Shown: piece by piece, positions 54,601-64,000 of the stretch
Position numbering within the stretch: the stretch's first letter is position 1
How the letters are laid out: each line of letters starts with the position of its first letter
NCBI GenBank assembly: GCA_031841125.1
Contig: CM063113.1
Location: 19,551,312 to 19,615,311, forward strand
Direction: 5' to 3'
Length of the DNA: 64,000 nt
Source of the DNA: Acanthococcus lagerstroemiae
Taxonomy: Eukaryota > Arthropoda > Insecta > Hemiptera > Eriococcidae
Position numbers and translations under genes: made by a program
The notes under the pieces: generated by a model
The model's input: the letters and a program-made list of their open reading frames with translations, nothing else
Told to the model about the DNA's origin: nothing
The model's database searches: none

Positions 54601-57180
54601 AATATACAGATGAACACGTTCAGAAATGGTTATGAATGTTATAAATGCCCAAGAAAGTATAAGTATGCGCCAAGTATTTTAAAAGAAAATACCAATGAAA
54701 TGACGTCTTTGACATGTGGCGCCGTCTACTTTTAGAGAAATTGCCTTCCCTTTCACCAGCTTCTTGATGGCTTCTTGAAATGTGAGCTTTTTTTGGGTAA
54801 CTGCAGCCCTCAGTTTTTCGTCCGACATCGAGAAACTGGATCGACTTCGTTTCAGTTTCGAGATTAGTCGTTGCATACTAGTATCATTAATGATGCTGAA
54901 TGGTCGTCCGTTAACAGTCACCATTTCAACTAGCATGTCAGTGATTTCACTCTCCTTGATCCGAACGACAATGTCCGGTTCTGTTGATGAAGAAGAAGGT
55001 TCATCAACAGTTTCCTTTATTGCTTTCATCGCCTCTGTATACTCGTTGAATTTATTCGGATGTCGCCTAGCCAAATGCTTCTTCAGATTTCCTGCTTGTT
55101 TACACTGCAATGAACAATAATGTTACAAAAATCAAACATTGCCGAAGTAGGTACACCTATATGTAGGTGTAAGCACATAAGTCTACCCATGGGGAGGGGG
55201 GGGGGGTAAAAATTGTCTTCTTTAAAAATACGGGAAATGTGTTTCCAACAGCGCTTTTTTTCGTAGTTGAAACAACTATTTCGTTCATATTTTTGTTTAC
55301 ATGTAAGAAAAGAAAGAGAAAAAAAAAACAACTTTCATACTAAAAAGAAAAAGAAGAAAAAGTGCCGCATTTTGAACCATCTAAAATATATAATATGTTT
55401 TTTGTTCTATTTACATAGACAGTAGAAAAAAACAGCAGAATATTAACAAAAAACTGAAAGAAACATTCATGTTATTAATTGAAGAAGAAAAAAAAACAAC
55501 AGAAAACACTTCACTTGAATCTCATTTTAAACATGTTTTGAATATCTTCGACAACACTGAATTGAAGCAGATGAAAAATAAAGTTATATGGAATACTTAA
55601 AACTATAACAGGCTGCTGTAGGATCTTGTTATTAATACAAGATGAATAAGCTTTCTGATTTTGGTTCTCTTTCTTTCTTTTCCGTCTCCGGTGCATTTTG
55701 CCATCGAGAAGGGAGTAAGCCCAGTGGTTATATATTTTAACAAAAATTTAGAATTGCACAAATTTGTAAATTAATTTGCAGAAAATGAACAATGAGATAT
55801 GTATAGGTCTATTTATACCCAAAAAATGTTGAAGTAACTTAGAACAAGATCAGTTGTTTCCCGAGATTATGCGGTGATGTAAATCCAGTGTTGGGCAAAA
55901 GATCACCGGCCGCGATCTAGATCGTTATCTAAAGATCACGTACAAATCGCGATCTAGATCATTTTAAAAGATTGCGATTTTGTCATGATAGAGATCGTGA
56001 TCTAGATCGCCTAAAAGATCGTTGGTCATTTTTTTTTATTTTAAATACTAGTAGGTACGTTGATAGAAGTTAGTCAGATTCAGAACTTGGCTCAATGGTT
56101 ACCCTTTACAATTGTCTAAATTCAGTACTCCAACTCTCGTCTAGACTCTATAGGTACTATATAGATTCAACGGTTTCGGGTTTATTTTTATTATTTCCGT
56201 TTGCGATCATTTACGCGATCAATCCACTTGAAAATTGCAATCTAGATCGTGATCTCAGATATCGTTTGAAAAATAACGATCTATAAGATCGCGATCGAAC
56301 GAGCTAAAGATCTTTGATCTGATCTTTTGCCAATCACTGCGCGTGTAAATCACAGTGTTACAAAAGGACGCAGTTGCCGACCATGAAATGTTTTGTGAAG
56401 CAAAACACCCGATTTTTACAATTTTGGACTTTGAAGCACTTTTAGAAAATCTGCCCACAATTCATCGTGAGAACCTATCATTGAGTGATATTTATGTCCA
56501 GTGTAAGGATCACCAAATAATAAATAGGTATGGAGATTTTCACTAAATAATGATTACTATTCGCACAGTAGCCCACATATATCCTGTATTGTAAAACATA
56601 ACGAGCCGTTTCTTTCATAAATAATGCGAGAGTCTGCTACTATGTATATATTATTATCTTAGGTACTACTTGCAGTACATCGAGTGGGTTTGATTTGATA
56701 ATGGATTCACAAATAGACGATTCATGTTCCCAGATTCTCTGAAACAATGCGCTTTCAGTTTGACGTACCTATATAAGTTTTGTTTCTTGAGTTTGTTTTC
56801 AAGTTCAGTCCACAAGACAGTTGGTTTTAACTCAGAATGAATTCAGACTGTTCACTTTTTCTACATGAACACAACAAATATACCTATATAAAAATGAACG
56901 GGATTTTCATTTATTTTGATCTCCGACAAATCTACGCAGCATTCAAGGAGAATCTGAATTAAAATTGCCAGAATTCGACAATAAACTTATTTATGAATCC
57001 ACTGCCAATTTGAATGTGCCAATATTATATTATTTTCATGTTCCGTATCTTAGCTTAGGATACCATCGGGGGGGAACTAACCTTGGTAGTAAATGGGCAC
57101 AGCACACACTGCTTCGTTGCTTCGTCATTTGGTTGCGAGATGAAGTAACTATGTATTAAATCTTTCTTGTTGCGAGGCAT
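50998..57180 (-). CDS. Intact BED-finger/hAT transposase gene, six exons
   Basis: Exons on the minus strand (57180-57082, 55104-54693, 54263-53943, 53384-53207, 52971-52724, 51623-50998) join in frame to 627 residues without stops. Residues 1-50 form a BED zinc finger (SYF, CVLC in exon 1; GNLKKHLARRH in exon 2). The hAT catalytic core follows: Asp160 in LKVDGAT, Asp227 in TTDNAANML, the CAAHSLQLAI box, TRWNSTYEML, and Glu577 in SVERLFSAL within the dimerisation domain. D-D spacing of 67 is near that of Hermes. An acidic insert lies after Asp227. All introns are GT-AG with consistent phases (0,1,1,2,1). Such proteins either move hAT elements or, once domesticated (ZBED genes), act as DNA-binding regulators. 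No flanking inverted ends were found, so either reading is open. Confidence 0.88.
52724..52971 (-). CDS. hAT gene exon 5
   Basis: Begins with the conserved RWNSTYEMLNRFLDHE block (Arg split with exon 4) and continues through an amphipathic helical stretch (LREMVQALEICKTASVKF) to LQSLG. Donor taggtaagt, acceptor tttgcag. Confidence 0.9.
53063..53085. repeat. (TA)n microsatellite
   Basis: About eleven TA units in intron 4 of the hAT gene. Confidence 0.9.
53207..53384 (-). CDS. hAT gene exon 4
   Basis: Encodes VRCAAHSLQLAINDVLGTRK, the Cys/His motif that closes the hAT active site region, and ends TPILDCST. The frame is phase 1 in, phase 2 out. Confidence 0.9.
53943..54263 (-). CDS. hAT gene exon 3
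   Basis: Encodes INAQLIVDTKIEVFTLDV, TGANIASRILETIAKYEI and YSITTDNAANMLRAG, with the second catalytic-type Asp. A Glu/Asp-rich insert (about 30 residues) follows. Donor aatggtaagt is strong. Confidence 0.92.
54693..55104 (-). CDS. hAT gene exon 2
   Basis: Opens with CKQAGNLKKHLARRHPNKF, the His half of the BED finger, then a Ser/Glu-rich linker, a DEKLRAAVTQKKLTFQEA segment and LKVDGATCQRRHFI with the first catalytic-type Asp. Acceptor tgttcattgcag. Confidence 0.92.
55886..56343. mobile_element. GATC-rich MITE in intron 1 of the hAT gene
   Basis: Ends CAGTGTTGGGCAAAAGATC and GATCTTTTGCCAATCACTG are inverse repeats. The interior holds many GATCTAGATC and GATCGCGATC motifs. TGTAAATC flanks it on both sides (55878-55885 and 56344-56351), but four extra bases (CGCG) separate the right end from its flank. 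CAG...CTG ends and an 8-bp direct repeat fit a hAT-type MITE. Confidence 0.85.
57082..57180 (-). CDS. hAT gene exon 1: start and Cys half of BED finger
   Basis: Thirty-three codons from ATG (57180): MPRNKKDLIHSYFISQ, then KQCVLCPFTTK. It ends in phase 0 at donor aaggttagt and joins exon 2 so that CVLC pairs with HLARRH, giving a complete BED finger. The ATG follows ggacata. This exon is under 40 codons and easily missed. Confidence 0.85.
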
Positions 57181-60100
57181 TATGTCCTTCTATGATAAAA
57201 CAATATAAAAACAATAAACGTTTTGAAATAGTACCTACTATGACTGAAAAGTGACTGATCACGGTCTTGTCGTAATTTTTCGCGTTACTGCGGCAACTTC
57301 ACACTTTAAAAGCGCCACTGTCGCAACGCAACTCTGCTGTTAGAATACACACTTTCGATAGGTACATTAGTTTTGAAAACTAAATTTGAATTTGATATGG
57401 AATAGTAAAGCACCAATTAAAAATAATTTGTTCTTAATTTACCTGGCCATTTTCCAAATTGGTGTTTACCCCATCCCCACATATTAGCAGTTTAATGACG
57501 GGGGATCGCGATATGCTAGCCCCCAAACATACGATTTTGAGGGTTGAAATGGCGGCAGTAAATTATTCCCTCTTTGCACTAATTTGTTCCGTCATCGTTA
57601 CAATTCAATCGATCCCCCTTGCACATTTTCTATCTGAGCAGGGGGGGGGGTATGCAAGCACGTGATTCTTTTTTTTTGGTCGAGACAACAAGGAGGTGAA
57701 AGGAGAGGAAGGGCAGAGCTTGATTAGTTCTTCCAATATTTTTGTTATTATTCGAAATAAATGTTGATCTTCTTTCTTTTTATGGCAGGTTCATGTTATT
57801 ATTTCTGGACTAGGTGAGACTACCTTGCAGGGAGGGGTAGTTTCCTGATGGACAACGAAACGGAGGAGGCAGATTTTACGTCTGTTAGTACAATCGAGAA
57901 AAATATATACAACGAATAATCCCCAAGGCCACCGACCCCGCTTCTCATCTCTAAGTCTTGTCTAATTGACGAGCGAGGCAAGAGATAAAGAATAGTGAAA
58001 GAATGGATGCAGAGATTGAGGGCGGTAATGGAGTAGGTGCAAGCAGTACTTGTAGAACAGCTGCTGCTACAGCACCTGTACAGTTGGTGCCATCACACCC
58101 TCTCTCTTTAAGTCTTTGAGGGAGGCATGAGAGGTTCGTGGAGATGGAGGGGTAGAGAATGAGATGAATGAAGGCGAAATAGAGATGTGTAAGGATGAAG
58201 TGGAGAGAGTGAGGAGACAGGACACTGGAGGAAACACTGAAAGAGGTGGTATTTAAATCCTCACTAGAAGGCGACTTATGCGTCTCAGCCTTTAGTAATC
58301 ACTCATTTGTTATTGCATATCTACGAGTATGTGCTATCAGTCTTTTTTTATTCATTAAAATTTTTTCGTAAGAGCTCTTCGCTTCTGCACTGAGGCGAAC
58401 TGAGCTCTCCTCAGCTGTGTTAATAGCTTATCGGTTATAACTTTATATTATACAGTTCAGGACTTAGGACGTTTGTGGGGGGGGGGGCTGACCAGGTAAG
58501 GTTTTGCGTATTGTAGAAAGATAAGAAGTCTCACTGAAAGGTTTTTTCCAGAAGAACCTCTACTAACGCAATGTTTGACGAGAGAAAGGGTACCTATATG
58601 GAATAACGCCTTTCAAGAAAAATCCACCAGCGTTTTGGTTTAATTAATATTGAGTTATTTAAATATAGATTTATTTGGGTATTAGTTTTAAGTTAGATTG
58701 TATTAAAATTTTGTTGAATATTTTAATAGATTATTTATTTTTAGATTATTGCTCGGACTTTTAATTTAATTTAATTTGATTTACTGTCAGCTCCACCACT
58801 TCTGGTACAAAATTTTCATATTTGGCCATTCAGATCGAATTTGCTGTCTGATACCTCTTAGTATAGAGAAAGAAATCTGATCTGGAGAAAATTCATTAAC
58901 GTAAATTTTACTTCTAGGAGACATGATCCTTTGTATTCTTTATCCACACTCCCTGCCCATTTTCTACCTAGCTCAGTATTCGTAGGGCAACGAATACTTG
59001 TATTCGTATTTGGAGTTGGAAAGTATTCGAATACTGCCCAACTCTGCTTTTAGCCTAGATTCATCCTCAACTGCACAATATCTACTTAAAACTGCTCTTC
59101 TGCTCTTCCTTTTAAGCACTTACACATAATTTCATTAAAATTTGCCACGGTCGAACTTCGACTGAACACATCTTTTTGTTATCACTGGTACACAGTATTT
59201 TATAAATGTTATTCATCTTTGAAGTGAGTCCTACAAATAAAGAAAATATATCAAACGTAGAGAACTACCAACTAAACAGAAAATGTACCAACAAATATGT
59301 TGTAGGTAAGTAAGTAACTCGTAAGTCACATTCCAAGTATACAATTATAGCAAATGGTGCAATCCACTGAGATGCCCAAAAGTAATTTCTGACAACAGGT
59401 TTTTCACTTTTCCTCTCTATAAATAATGAAAGAGTCTCATCATTGATGCTCCAGCTTGAGCCCTAAAATAGTTTCTATCAAGCATTTCATTAGAAACATT
59501 GGGAAAGCTCTTGTCCAGGACAAAAGAATACGAGATGCTATTTTTGGGCTTAGACCCGTGGTATCTAGATTCTACACCTAGCGCACTACTGGGACCTGAC
59601 ACTGAAAATTCACCCTTTGGTGGCAGTTGTTTGTACGAATCTTTGATTGGGATTATGATGATTATGATTACATTACAGATAAGCATAAGAACATTGATTT
59701 TATTTGCTTATTATTTTAAAATTAGCAGACTATTTCATGTATCTTAAGAAAATAATTGGTTCAAAATGTCAGTATTCTTGATCACAAACGTCATGTAGGG
59801 TCCTACATCAAACAATATTGGTGGTTTAGTGGTATACACTGCTGGTTCAGTCAGTGAAGAATCACTGAACATAATTACTTCAATGCTAGTCCTAGGAAAA
59901 GGCTATATAAAAGCCACAATATTAGTTCAGTACCTCAGTGCTCAAGTAGGTAAGTACAAATATCAATCAAAATTGTGAATGTGATTGAAAAAGTGTAATT
60001 CGATAAGTACATAAAACGTCACATGAACACAAAACAAATAGAAAATATCGAGGAAAAGAAGTTTCACAAGGAACACAAAATTAACAATAACATAACAAAG

Positions 60101-60489
60101 AAGAATTTCAATAAGTCACCAAAAACAGAGCACAGATTGTAACGAGAAATTATCAACAAAAGAGCATCGAATATGAAAGTTACCCATGATATAAAGTTGA
60201 AAATGGTTTCAAATAACTAGAAAAAAAATTGAATTTCAACCTTTCACAGAATACAAAAACGCCGCAAATGTTTTCAATATTTCTGCTCACAATACGCAAT
60301 TTAGAAAAACACTATCACCAATCTCTGGACCTACCACTTACAGTAACTTCACTTAAAGTGATAAGAAAGGAAAATTTCCAGCGGGTTCACAAGATACAGC
60401 AGAAATTTGATTGTGCTACACTTTTTTACTGTTCATAATGTATTCCTCATAAGTGTTTGCCAGTCCAAGATCAATTCCGGGACTAAATG
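57181..60489. other. Upstream of the hAT gene; no further gene seen
   Basis: It presumably holds the hAT gene promoter (57181-57400). It contains poly(G) tracts near 57640 and 58475 and a short tattcgaatact-type motif cluster at 58975-59045. Open frames up to 89 codons have no recognisable features. Confidence 0.4.
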
Positions 60490-60635
60490 TCATATTATAC
60501 CATCTGAGTTAATCATTTCTGAATGCGATGGTGTAACAACTTTACTTGTCGCTATCCTGGAGCTGGAATGTGTCGGAGTTCTGGGCAATACTACAGGCAC
60601 GGATGTTTCATTAGCCTGCGACGAGGCATTCGCTA
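60490..60635 (-). CDS. Unidentified gene, candidate last exon
   Basis: After the acceptor gtttaattttcag the minus-strand frame reads VANASSQANETSVPVVLPRT, then a Ser/Thr-rich stretch to TGA at 60490. Its first codon completes one split with the exon at 60724-60798, and the frames agree. A donor-like gtaaag at 60545 could instead continue it. No family recognised. Confidence 0.4.
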
Positions 60636-60723
60636 CTGAAAATTAAACAGAACGATACAATTTAGTTTCACACAAGTCGACTCCAGTCTTAGGTTTCATA
60701 ATTTATGTATGCTGAGCACTGAC

Positions 60724-60798
60724 CTGGACAATAATCCCCTGAGAAGTACGCGTCTATATCGTGTTCAGGTATTCTATGGTCGTGGTCGTCGTTCTCTC
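60724..60798 (-). CDS. Unidentified gene, candidate middle exon
   Basis: Seventy-five bases with strong splice sites on both sides (attttttcag and ccaggtcagt). In the frame shared with the next exon it reads ENDDHDHRIPEHDIDAYFSG, an acidic, His-containing segment. No homology recognised. Confidence 0.42.
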
Positions 60799-61485
60799 CT
60801 GAAAAAATAATTGAAATTATACGAGTTACAGAATCAATTTTCTAATTTCTAACAGTTTTATATAAATTATGCTCAGAATATTCTCGAGTGCGCTGACAGA
60901 CAATTCTGTGAATTCCGAGGTACTATTTGTTTCTTAGTACTGCGGCACAGAATCGCGGTACTCGCATGCAAAATTATACGTCACGGAGTTCCGTTGGCAT
61001 CGGCTAGTGCATCCTCTCCATCTCCTGTCCTTCGAACCGTTTTCCGCCTTTCCTCTCTTTCCTTTTCCCAATACCCTGTGCTCCACAGACGAGTTATGTT
61101 TTCCCATAAGAAAATTCGAGAATTTCCTTCCCTCTACCCGTCCCGTACCGACGGCATTGGCTGCGAATGCAACCGATGTTCGATGAACTGGCACTTGCCG
61201 ATGAGCTGGCACTTGCCGTTTGGCCTTTGATTCGTTCTTTTTTATTTTTTCTTGGCGTTTGCCCTTGCTTGCTTCGTGATGATTTTGGTCAAAATTGTAG
61301 GTTTTTCTGATAACCTGCCGTTTTTATGAATTTTCATTTTTTTCCTCCGACATTTTTTTTTTTAAACGACGGTCAGAACCTCTGCTAATTGAGCTTCTCG
61401 CGATCTACCACTATTTGCGTCTTATTTTCTTTTCTGAGGCGTGAACCTGCTGACCGCACCGCGAGTTCGCGATAGTTTTACTTAC

Positions 61486-61560
61486 CTCTTCGCCGGCTTG
61501 GACCACGTTTTCCCAACCGCGAATGTACCACCACCGCAAAGTTTTCGTCATTTTTTAAAT
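61486..61560 (-). CDS. Unidentified gene, candidate first exon
   Basis: A minus-strand stretch ends in a consensus donor (gaagaggtaagt). In the frame that fits the next exon it reads DENFAVVVHSRLGKRGPSRR. An ATG at the upstream end (MTKTLRWWYIRGW) uses another frame that would hit a stop after splicing, so start and frame are unsettled. Confidence 0.3.
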
Positions 61561-63334
61561 ATAATTCGAATAAATGTTTCCTGTTTCTACATGATGACGT
61601 TGTGTAATTCGTCCGTGATGTTGAATTTGAGTACCGCACCACGCATCATGGTGTAAGTACTTTATTGTAAGAGGGAACGTAAAGGACCCCACGGCTTGAG
61701 AGAGATGTGATAGTTTTTTTCATTTTCTTTGCTTTTGGCCCCGGAATTTCAGAATAGTCAACATGTGATCTTGGTACAGCCTTCCAAAATCCAGGCACCT
61801 CCCTCCCCCTGGGCGAGTCTCGTATGAGCTAGTCGTGGCTTCTCCCAGGCCCTTTCGGATGCCTGCATTTTTTGAGCGTTTACTCCGAATTTCTGACTTA
61901 AGCACGTATCCGCTGATAAATGGAAGGTATCAAGGTACAAATGTGCGCAGGTTTATGAGCGATCGAACTACCTTTATTTGTCTCTTGGTTTTTCTTTCGT
62001 TTTTGGTTTGGTCGTTCATAAAAATGCCACAGTACTAATGTTGTATCATGAATAAATCGCCTTTTGTTATAAAAAATAACTACTGAACAGTGTGTTACCT
62101 GTGAACAAATGTTTCGTACATTATTTTATGCATTCCGTTTTGCGACATTCATTCTTCACTTCTGCCAAGCGTCATTATTCTTCGGATTCAAGAGAAGGCA
62201 AGAGATCGTTTCTTATTCGGGTAAATATGTTGTTTCGGAGTCATCACTGGATACTTTTGTTGACACTAGAGGTTATGAAACTTTGCCTGTATATCGAATT
62301 AAATAGAACTCAGTGAATGTAAGATACCTGGTTGTTTCATCAGCTAGTAATATTTTCTTGTTTTGTTATTTTCCATTATGTATAGGACTCTCCAGGTTAA
62401 AATAAAATGTCAGCTGGTGATTAACACCAGGAACATGTACCATAGCTAATACAGAAATTGATAAAAACATTCAAAACATAACAAATTTATAATTTCGCAG
62501 CTCTAATAACGGTTAGTAATAACCAACAAACGAATCATACTACAGTGCCTTCCTTGGACCTTGGGATTGGCTGTCAAATAAATAATATCCTGCTGGAGCC
62601 ACATACTTACACTAGCTTTTGTTTTCCACTGGCATCATTTCTTGATGCAGAGTTTGCAGTGCACCTGGGCTTCGTATTTCCATTTAGAAATTCACGTTAA
62701 ATAAGGTATTGATGCTTCAGCTAGTAATCTAGAAAACAAATGAAGAATGTAACAGTGAAATGAATATCAGTACTGTGTTATAAAATTCACGTCGCGCAAT
62801 GAGATTCTGAACTTAAAATACACGAAGTTCCAATTTTATTACAAACATGCCCATTAAAAACTTCAATAATACTATAACTAGTGATGCTTCAGTATATAAG
62901 TCATTCATAGCTACACTCTATAGAGGTCCATTACCATTTTCAAATATAAATTGTGATCTCATTCTTCACAGGAAGAATCTAAATGGTACCCTCATATATA
63001 AATAATAATTTCAGCGTTACATACCTTCCCAGGCATCTTCAGAAGGAAATTGGAAAGCAAATAATATATGCAGTATAAATAAGTCGGCACCACTTGCGCA
63101 CGGAAATTCTATTTTATGTACTTTCATTATTCTGAATGAGTTACTCCACTCTGTGTGAAACGAAAATATTAAATTTATTTTACAATGAAGAGATCATTAG
63201 TTAATAACAAATATAAAGAATAATCTAATAAAACAAAAAATGAAAATGAAACTTCGAAGTCCGAAGGCAAGCAACAGAATTAAAGTCGACGAAGCCGACA
63301 GATAAGTGATAGGAATATGTTTGTTTACGTTACG
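61561..63334. other. No gene seen
   Basis: No supported exon or RNA gene. A donor-like atggtgtaagt at about 61650 ends a plus-strand frame (LCNSSVMLNLSTAPRIMV) that I cannot support further. Confidence 0.35.
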
Positions 63335-63465
63335 TTACGGTACTCGAATACCATTCTTGGATTCGAGTACTTTTGGAATCGATTACGAGCGTACTCGAAT
63401 CCAGAAGTAACGGATACAATACGGTTACTTGTAGGAATACCGATTACATTCCGAACCCCTGCTTC
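63335..63465. repeat. TTCGAATAC-motif array (second full copy)
   Basis: Repeats of tactcgaatac, ggattcgagtac and tggaatcgattac with their complements in 130 bp, ending ttccgaacccctg. The array resembles 47680-47855. Confidence 0.6.
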
Positions 63466-63908
63466 GCTTTTTGGCAACAACTATTTTTCCCTAGTTTTTA
63501 GCGCACTTTCATTGTTAATTTCAAGCTGGCAACACTGGTAATGCATGATTGCACCTGCATAACCTTCATTTCATTATTCCTTTTGTCCAGCCGGCACCGG
63601 GCCGCCATTGCGCCATTTAGTTTAGTGATATTTTGTGTTTTCGTGAATTATTGTTCGGTATTTTCGGTATTATTAGCTAACCTTATACTATGTTCAATTC
63701 TGACTGAGTCAGTGAGTAATCAGTTGCGTTACTCAAAAACTGTTCTTAAACAATGGTGTATCCAACCACACACCGTGCATCCGTTTCTCTGTCTTGTGCA
63801 CTCATATGTACTTCATCCGAGATGCAGATAATCGTGTGATCAGTTACAGTGAACTCGGGACGTTGTATCTTTTGATTCGTGCTGTCGCCGTTTGTCCGCT
63901 TCCTCGAA

Positions 63909-64000
63909 ATGCCAGCTACTGCTTCAATTTTGAATGAGCCGAATGCAACAAGTGTCGCTTTCGATGAAGTGGATTGCCCTCGAGAAATGGATGCGTATAT
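63909..64000 (+). CDS. Start of an unidentified gene, cut by window end
   Basis: ATG in the context ctcgaaATGCC opens a frame with no stop for 30 codons to the boundary: MPATASILNEPNATSVAF and DEVDCPREMDAY. An in-frame TGA at 63873 lies upstream, so this is the first ATG of that frame. Composition is unlike the AT-rich surroundings and looks coding. Family not recognised. Confidence 0.45.
   Translation, partial: MPATASILNEPNATSVAFDEVDCPREMDAY

Noticed and set aside
50998..57400. Complete hAT transposon with defined ends around the transposase gene
   Set aside because: I could not find matching inverted ends with an 8-bp duplication on both sides of the gene by eye.
60934..61230. Overlapping frames of 92 (minus) and 78 (plus) codons
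   Set aside because: No motif, no splice support, and compositional bias from a GC-richer patch; neither can be supported as a gene.

Overview
The window looks like nuclear DNA of an arthropod, most likely an insect. Genes are split by long introns with standard GT-AG junctions. The sequence is AT-rich, and the space between exons is packed with decayed non-LTR retrotransposons, a Helitron relic, tRNA-derived SINEs and many short non-autonomous DNA elements. Nothing looks bacterial: there are no operons, Shine-Dalgarno sites or CRISPR arrays.

Genes from left to right. (1) 5353-5588 (+) is the last coding exon of protein phosphatase inhibitor 2 (PPP1R2 family); its earlier exons are not visible. 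(2) 11076-38459 (+) is a cytosolic thioredoxin with a WCGPC active site. It has three shared exons and two alternative last exons: 27589-27657 gives a 107-residue form, and 38340-38459 gives a 124-residue form with an acidic Asp/Glu/Gly tail. (3) 42204-45289 (+) is an eight-exon DPH2 diphthamide-synthesis gene, about 479 residues and complete. (4) 49943-50260 (+) is an unidentified last-exon candidate. (5) 57180-50998 (-) is an intact six-exon BED-finger/hAT transposase gene of 627 residues. The BED finger is split between exons 1 and 2, and the catalytic-type Asp/Asp/Glu motifs are present. (6) 61560-60490 (-) holds three weakly supported exons of an unknown gene. (7) 63909 to the window end (+) is the start of an unknown gene cut by the boundary.

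Repeats by region. 1-3.6 kb: pieces of LINEs on the minus strand (reverse transcriptase, then endonuclease plus linker) separated by a degenerate tract built on a roughly 20-bp unit. 12-23 kb, inside thioredoxin intron 1: a decayed LINE of about 3.5 kb broken by two MITEs, a second LINE split by a Helitron helicase relic, and several MITEs. 23-38 kb, thioredoxin introns 2-3: foldback MITEs with a palindromic centre, CAGGGTGTCTACC elements (one nested in another), and two composite loci (28.5-31.1 and 34.3-37.3 kb) with the same order of parts inside inverted arms of about 300 bp. 44-64 kb: a MITE in DPH2 intron 7, a nearly perfect 35-bp stem, a GATC-rich MITE in intron 1 of the hAT gene, and arrays of GGAGCC- and TTCGAAT-type motifs.

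The genes are independent housekeeping loci and not one pathway. The items most worth follow-up are the alternative thioredoxin termini, the intact spliced hAT gene without recognisable transposon ends, the composite inverted-arm loci, several MITE families sharing 5-bp target duplications, and the many poly(C)/poly(G) tracts.
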